From Oceaniglobus roseus (lineage in GTDB: Bacteria > Pseudomonadota > Alphaproteobacteria > Rhodobacterales > Rhodobacteraceae), in contig NZ_PNOS01000003.1 in assembly GCF_002869745.1 (NCBI RefSeq), positions 1 to 64,000 of the forward strand: DNA of 64,000 nucleotides, given 5' to 3'. Positions 61,325 to 64,000 of this stretch are shown piece by piece. How positions within the stretch are numbered: the first letter of the stretch is position 1; each line of letters starts with the position of its first letter. Position numbers and translations under genes: made by a program. The notes below the pieces were generated by a model. It made no database searches, was not told the DNA's origin, and saw nothing but the letters and a program-made list of their open reading frames with translations.

Positions 61325-62347
61325 TCACTTGTGGGCCGCGCCCTTCTTGCGCTGCGCATAGCCCGCGATGCCGATGGCGATGAGAAGGGTCAGGCCGTTG
61401 AACATCGGTTCGACCCAGAAGCTGCCGCCGAACTGCTGGATTCCGGAGATGCCGACGGCCAGGATCACGACGCCGACGATGGTGCCCCAGACGTTGACGC
61501 GCCCCGGCTTGATCGTGGTCGAGCCGAGGAAGGCGCCGACGAGCGCGGGCAGCAGGAACTCGAGCCCCACCGACGCCTGCCCGATCCGGAGCTTGCTGGC
61601 GAGCAGGACGCCGGTCAGCGCCGTCAGCGTGCCGGAGGTCACGAAGGCGCCGACGACGAACTTGCGGGTCGGGATGCCATTCAGCTCGGCAGCCTTCGGG
61701 TTGGCCCCGATGGCATAGAGGTAGCGGCCGATGGGGGTGTATTCGAGGACCAGCCAGAGGATCACAGTAATGATCAGGACGTAATAGCCGGTGATCGGCA
61801 GGCCGAGGACGAAGGTGCCGTTCAGGTCGTAGAACCCTTGCGGCAGGACGCCGATCATCTGCCGCCCGCCGGTGTGCCAGAGGGCGAGGGCATAGAGGAC
61901 GGTGCCGGTGCCGAGCGTGGCGATGAAGGCGTCGATCTTTGCGATTTCCACGAGGAATCCGTTCAGCAGCCCGGTGAAGGCGCCGAGGCAGAGCACGGTG
62001 ACGACCGCGACGGGCCAGGGGAAGCCGTAGAGCGTCTGGAGCGAGATCGCGAGGATGTGCCAGAGCACGATCCCGTAGCCCACGGTCAGGTCGATCCGCC
62101 CCGCGACCATGGGGATCATCGCGGCCAGCGACAAAAGCGCGATGATCGACTTGTCCGAGACGATGGCGCGCAGGTTCAGCATCGTCGGGAAGGTTTCGGG
62201 CAGCAGGACCGAGAACAGCAGGATCAGGCCGACCATCAGGATGACGAGGCCGTAGACCGGGGTGAGGCGGATCAGCTTCTGCACGGGCGAAAGGTTGGAG
62301 AGTTCGTCCCGCGTCGGTTCCAGCGCGTCGGATTCGATGGAGTTCAT
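61325..62347 (-). CDS. Sugar-type ABC transporter permease (RbsC/AraH family)
   Basis: The 340-residue protein has about ten helices of the branched-chain/sugar permease family: NLRAIVSDKSIIALLSLAAMIPMVAGRIDLTVGYGIVL, KIDAFIATLGTGTVLYALAL, RYLYAIGANPKAAELNGI (the coupling region with conserved GANxxAAxLxGI) and LLPALVGAFLGSTTIKPGRVNVWGT. It forms the membrane channel, presumably as a dimer. It lies 10 bases after the ATPase gene and 25 before the binding-protein gene. Confidence 0.92.
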   Translation of the reverse strand: MNSIESDALEPTRDELSNLSPVQKLIRLTPVYGLVILMVGLILLFSVLLPETFPTMLNLRAIVSDKSIIALLSLAAMIPMVAGRIDLTVGYGIVLWHILAISLQTLYGFPWPVAVVTVLCLGAFTGLLNGFLVEIAKIDAFIATLGTGTVLYALALWHTGGRQMIGVLPQGFYDLNGTFVLGLPITGYYVLIITVILWLVLEYTPIGRYLYAIGANPKAAELNGIPTRKFVVGAFVTSGTLTALTGVLLASKLRIGQASVGLEFLLPALVGAFLGSTTIKPGRVNVWGTIVGVVILAVGISGIQQFGGSFWVEPMFNGLTLLIAIGIAGYAQRKKGAAHK

Positions 62348-62357
62348 GGGGGCTCTC

Positions 62358-63851
62358 TCAGGCGGCTTCTCCGGCCGATGCGGCCTGGATCAGGGTTTCG
62401 GTGGACAGGCTGACGCCCGACAGCTCGTTCACCACGCGCCCGCGCGAGAAGACGATGGCGCGGTGGCAGATGTTGGCGACCTCCTCGAAGTCGGTCGAGA
62501 CGACGAGGACGCCCATGCCGGTCGCCAGCGCGTCGAACAGCAGCTGGTAGATCTCGGCCTTGGCGCCGACATCGACGCCCGCGGTCGGATCCTCGGCGAT
62601 CATCAGGCGCCGCCCGGTGTCGAGCCAGCGGCCCACGACGACCTTCTGCTGGTTGCCCCCCGACAGCGCCTCGATGGCGAGGGTGGGGTCGTTGGGGTAG
62701 AGACCGACGCGTCTGCCGAGGGCGTGGGTCGCCGCCTCTTCCTCGCGGGGGCGGGTGAAGCTCAGGAGCTTGCGGCCGGTGGCGACGGGGTTCAGGAAGG
62801 CGTTCTCGCGGATCGTCAGGGCGGGGGCGATGGATTCCACAACCCGGTCGCGGGCGACGAAGCCGATGCCCGAAGCCATGGCGGCGCGCGGGGACGAGAG
62901 GTCGGGCGCCTTGCCGTCGAGCATCACCTCGCCGGTGTGGGCCATGGTGCCGAACAGGGCGCGGCCGATCTCCTCGTGACCCGCGCCGCGCAGGCCGACG
63001 AGGCCCACCAGTTCGCCGCGGCGGATTGAGAAATCGACCGGGCCCGCGGTCTTCGTCTTCAGGCCCCTGACCGTCAGCGTCTCGGCACCTTCCTGCACCT
63101 CGGGCCGGGTGATGTCGCGCGCCTTGCGCCCGACGATGAGGTTCACCAAATCCTCGGGGTTGGTGTGGGCGATGTCGCGCATCCCCACCAGTTGCCCGTC
63201 GCGCAGCACCGCCACGCGGTCGGCGATGCGGAACACCTCGTCCAGCCGGTGGGACACGTAGATCATGCCGACGCCTTTTGCCTTCAGGGGCCGGAGCGCG
63301 GCGAACAGGCGTTCCACCTCGTCGGCGGGGAGCGACGCGGTGGGCTCGTCCAGCACGAGGAAGTCGCATTCCACGGCCAGCGCGCGGGCGATGGCGACCA
63401 GCGACTTCTCGGTGCGGGTGAGGCTCGCGATGCGGGCCGTGGGCGCGAAGGTGGCGTCGACGAGGGAGAGGGCGCGGCGGGCGACGTCCTCGGTCGCGGC
63501 CCAGTCGATACGGCCGCCCTTCTTCACGTAGCCGACGGCGAGGGCGATGTTCTCGGCCACGCTCATCCACTCGATCAGCCCGAGGTCCTGGTGGATGAAG
63601 GCGACTGCCTGACGATGGCCGACCTTGCCCGCGATATGGTTGTAAGGCGCACCGTCGACCATGACCTGGCCCGCGTTCGGGGTGTGGATGCCGCCGAGCA
63701 CCTTGATCAGGGTGGACTTGCCCGCGCCGTTCTCGCCCAAGAGCGCGACGATCTCGCCCCGTCCGACGCGCAGGGACACGCCCCTGAGGGCCGCGGTGCC
63801 GCCGAAGCTCTTCTCGATCCGGTCGAAGAACAGACCGTCGGTCAGGGTCAT
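62358..63851 (-). CDS. Sugar-type ABC transporter ATP-binding protein, double domain (RbsA/MglA type)
   Basis: The 497-residue protein has two nucleotide-binding domains. The first has Walker A GENGAGKST and Walker B CDFLVLDEPTASLP, but its signature reads LTRTEKSLVAIARAL instead of an LSGGQ-type motif. The second has the degenerate P-loop GLRGAGHEEIG, signature LSGGNQQKVVVGRWL and LMIAEDPTAGVDVG. Such asymmetry is normal in this family, where only some sites hydrolyse ATP. The start at 63851 has GGAGGAGG. The in-frame ATG at 63884 is next to the operator and would extend the protein without similarity. Confidence 0.92.
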   Translation of the reverse strand: MTLTDGLFFDRIEKSFGGTAALRGVSLRVGRGEIVALLGENGAGKSTLIKVLGGIHTPNAGQVMVDGAPYNHIAGKVGHRQAVAFIHQDLGLIEWMSVAENIALAVGYVKKGGRIDWAATEDVARRALSLVDATFAPTARIASLTRTEKSLVAIARALAVECDFLVLDEPTASLPADEVERLFAALRPLKAKGVGMIYVSHRLDEVFRIADRVAVLRDGQLVGMRDIAHTNPEDLVNLIVGRKARDITRPEVQEGAETLTVRGLKTKTAGPVDFSIRRGELVGLVGLRGAGHEEIGRALFGTMAHTGEVMLDGKAPDLSSPRAAMASGIGFVARDRVVESIAPALTIRENAFLNPVATGRKLLSFTRPREEEAATHALGRRVGLYPNDPTLAIEALSGGNQQKVVVGRWLDTGRRLMIAEDPTAGVDVGAKAEIYQLLFDALATGMGVLVVSTDFEEVANICHRAIVFSRGRVVNELSGVSLSTETLIQAASAGEAA

Positions 63852-63886
63852 GCAGCCTCCTCCCACAGGCGACCGGCGATGCATGA

Positions 63887-63967
63887 GTTACCGGTAACGC
63901 GTGCGATCCTTCGCCGATCCCTCAATTCTGTCAAGGGAAAAGGCGGGCAGCAACATTTACCGGTAAC
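63887..63967 (-). promoter_or_regulatory. Sugar ABC operon promoter with two LacI-type operators
   Basis: Perfect palindromes GTTACCGGTAAC (63887-63898) and TTACCGGTAA (63957-63966) lie with centres 69 bp apart. Between them is a strong promoter on the minus strand: TTGACA (63934-63929), 17 bases, AAGGAT (63911-63906), so the first operator covers the transcription start. The arrangement suits repression with possible looping. The sites resemble operators of LacI-family sugar-acid and sugar repressors such as GntR of E. coli. Confidence 0.75.
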
Positions 63968-64000
63968 GCGGGATGTGCATAAGCTCTCGCGGGCAGGAGA

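Overview
The window is GC-rich (about two-thirds G+C by eye) and densely coded. It looks like a chromosomal segment of an alphaproteobacterium, most likely Rhodobacteraceae. Supporting signs are the hisB-hisH-hisA-hisF-hisE series, an AceE-type pyruvate dehydrogenase with a lipoylated E3, a tricarboxylate tripartite transporter, a malonate matPQM-matA-matB locus, an alphaproteobacterial zur-znu locus, and a short extragenic motif (CTTCTTCTTTG...AATACTCC) that I associate with this family. No rRNA, tRNA or CRISPR array was seen.

Layout. 1-915: right end of an IS21-family element with an istB broken by two frameshifts. It is inserted into a giant Calx-beta/RTX secreted protein gene, of which only the 3' part (to 4211) remains in the window. 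4492-8262 (minus): HpcH/HpaI aldolase and TctA-TctB-TctC transporter, divergent from a LacI-family regulator (8385-9407), with one palindromic operator across both -35 boxes. 9453-13085 (minus): sulfur module of persulfide-dioxygenase-like hydrolase, SulP transporter and two YeeE/YedE half-transporters. 13411-14946: PhoD-type phosphatase. 14986-20112 (minus): hisB, hisH, hisA, hisF and hisE, interrupted by three plus-strand genes (DUF302, DUF2147, alpha/beta hydrolase).

20401-30781 (plus): phaB, aceE, aceF, lpd, a phasin, pntA and pntB. This neighbourhood makes acetyl-CoA, supplies NADPH and feeds polyhydroxybutyrate. 30939-33558: MATE exporter and an aldo/keto reductase. 33823-47116 (plus): a complete glycogen operon glgP-glgB-glgC-glgA-glgX-malQ-pgm with ATGA-type overlaps. 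47170-50475: glutamate-synthase-like FMN protein, quinone oxidoreductase and a DUF2306 membrane protein. 50480-56132 (minus): malonate uptake and use (matP, matQ, matM, matA, matB), divergent from a GntR-type matR. 56933-60188: zinc uptake znuA divergent from zur-znuC-znuB, with a Zur-type box between. 60208-63851 (minus): a sugar-type ABC transporter whose promoter carries two TTACCGGTAA operators. A close relative of that operator lies at the glgP transcription start.

Most of the window is recognisable metabolism. The most distinctive observations are regulatory or structural: the IS insertion into the RTX gene, shared LacI-type operators linking the glycogen and sugar-uptake operons, three 11-bp direct repeats inside the his region, a hairpin that hides a ribosome binding site, an SqrR-like site before the persulfide operon, possible leaderless starts for glgB and matR, and a histone-H1-like tail on GlgB. 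All family names come from reading the translated sequences. No database search was run.
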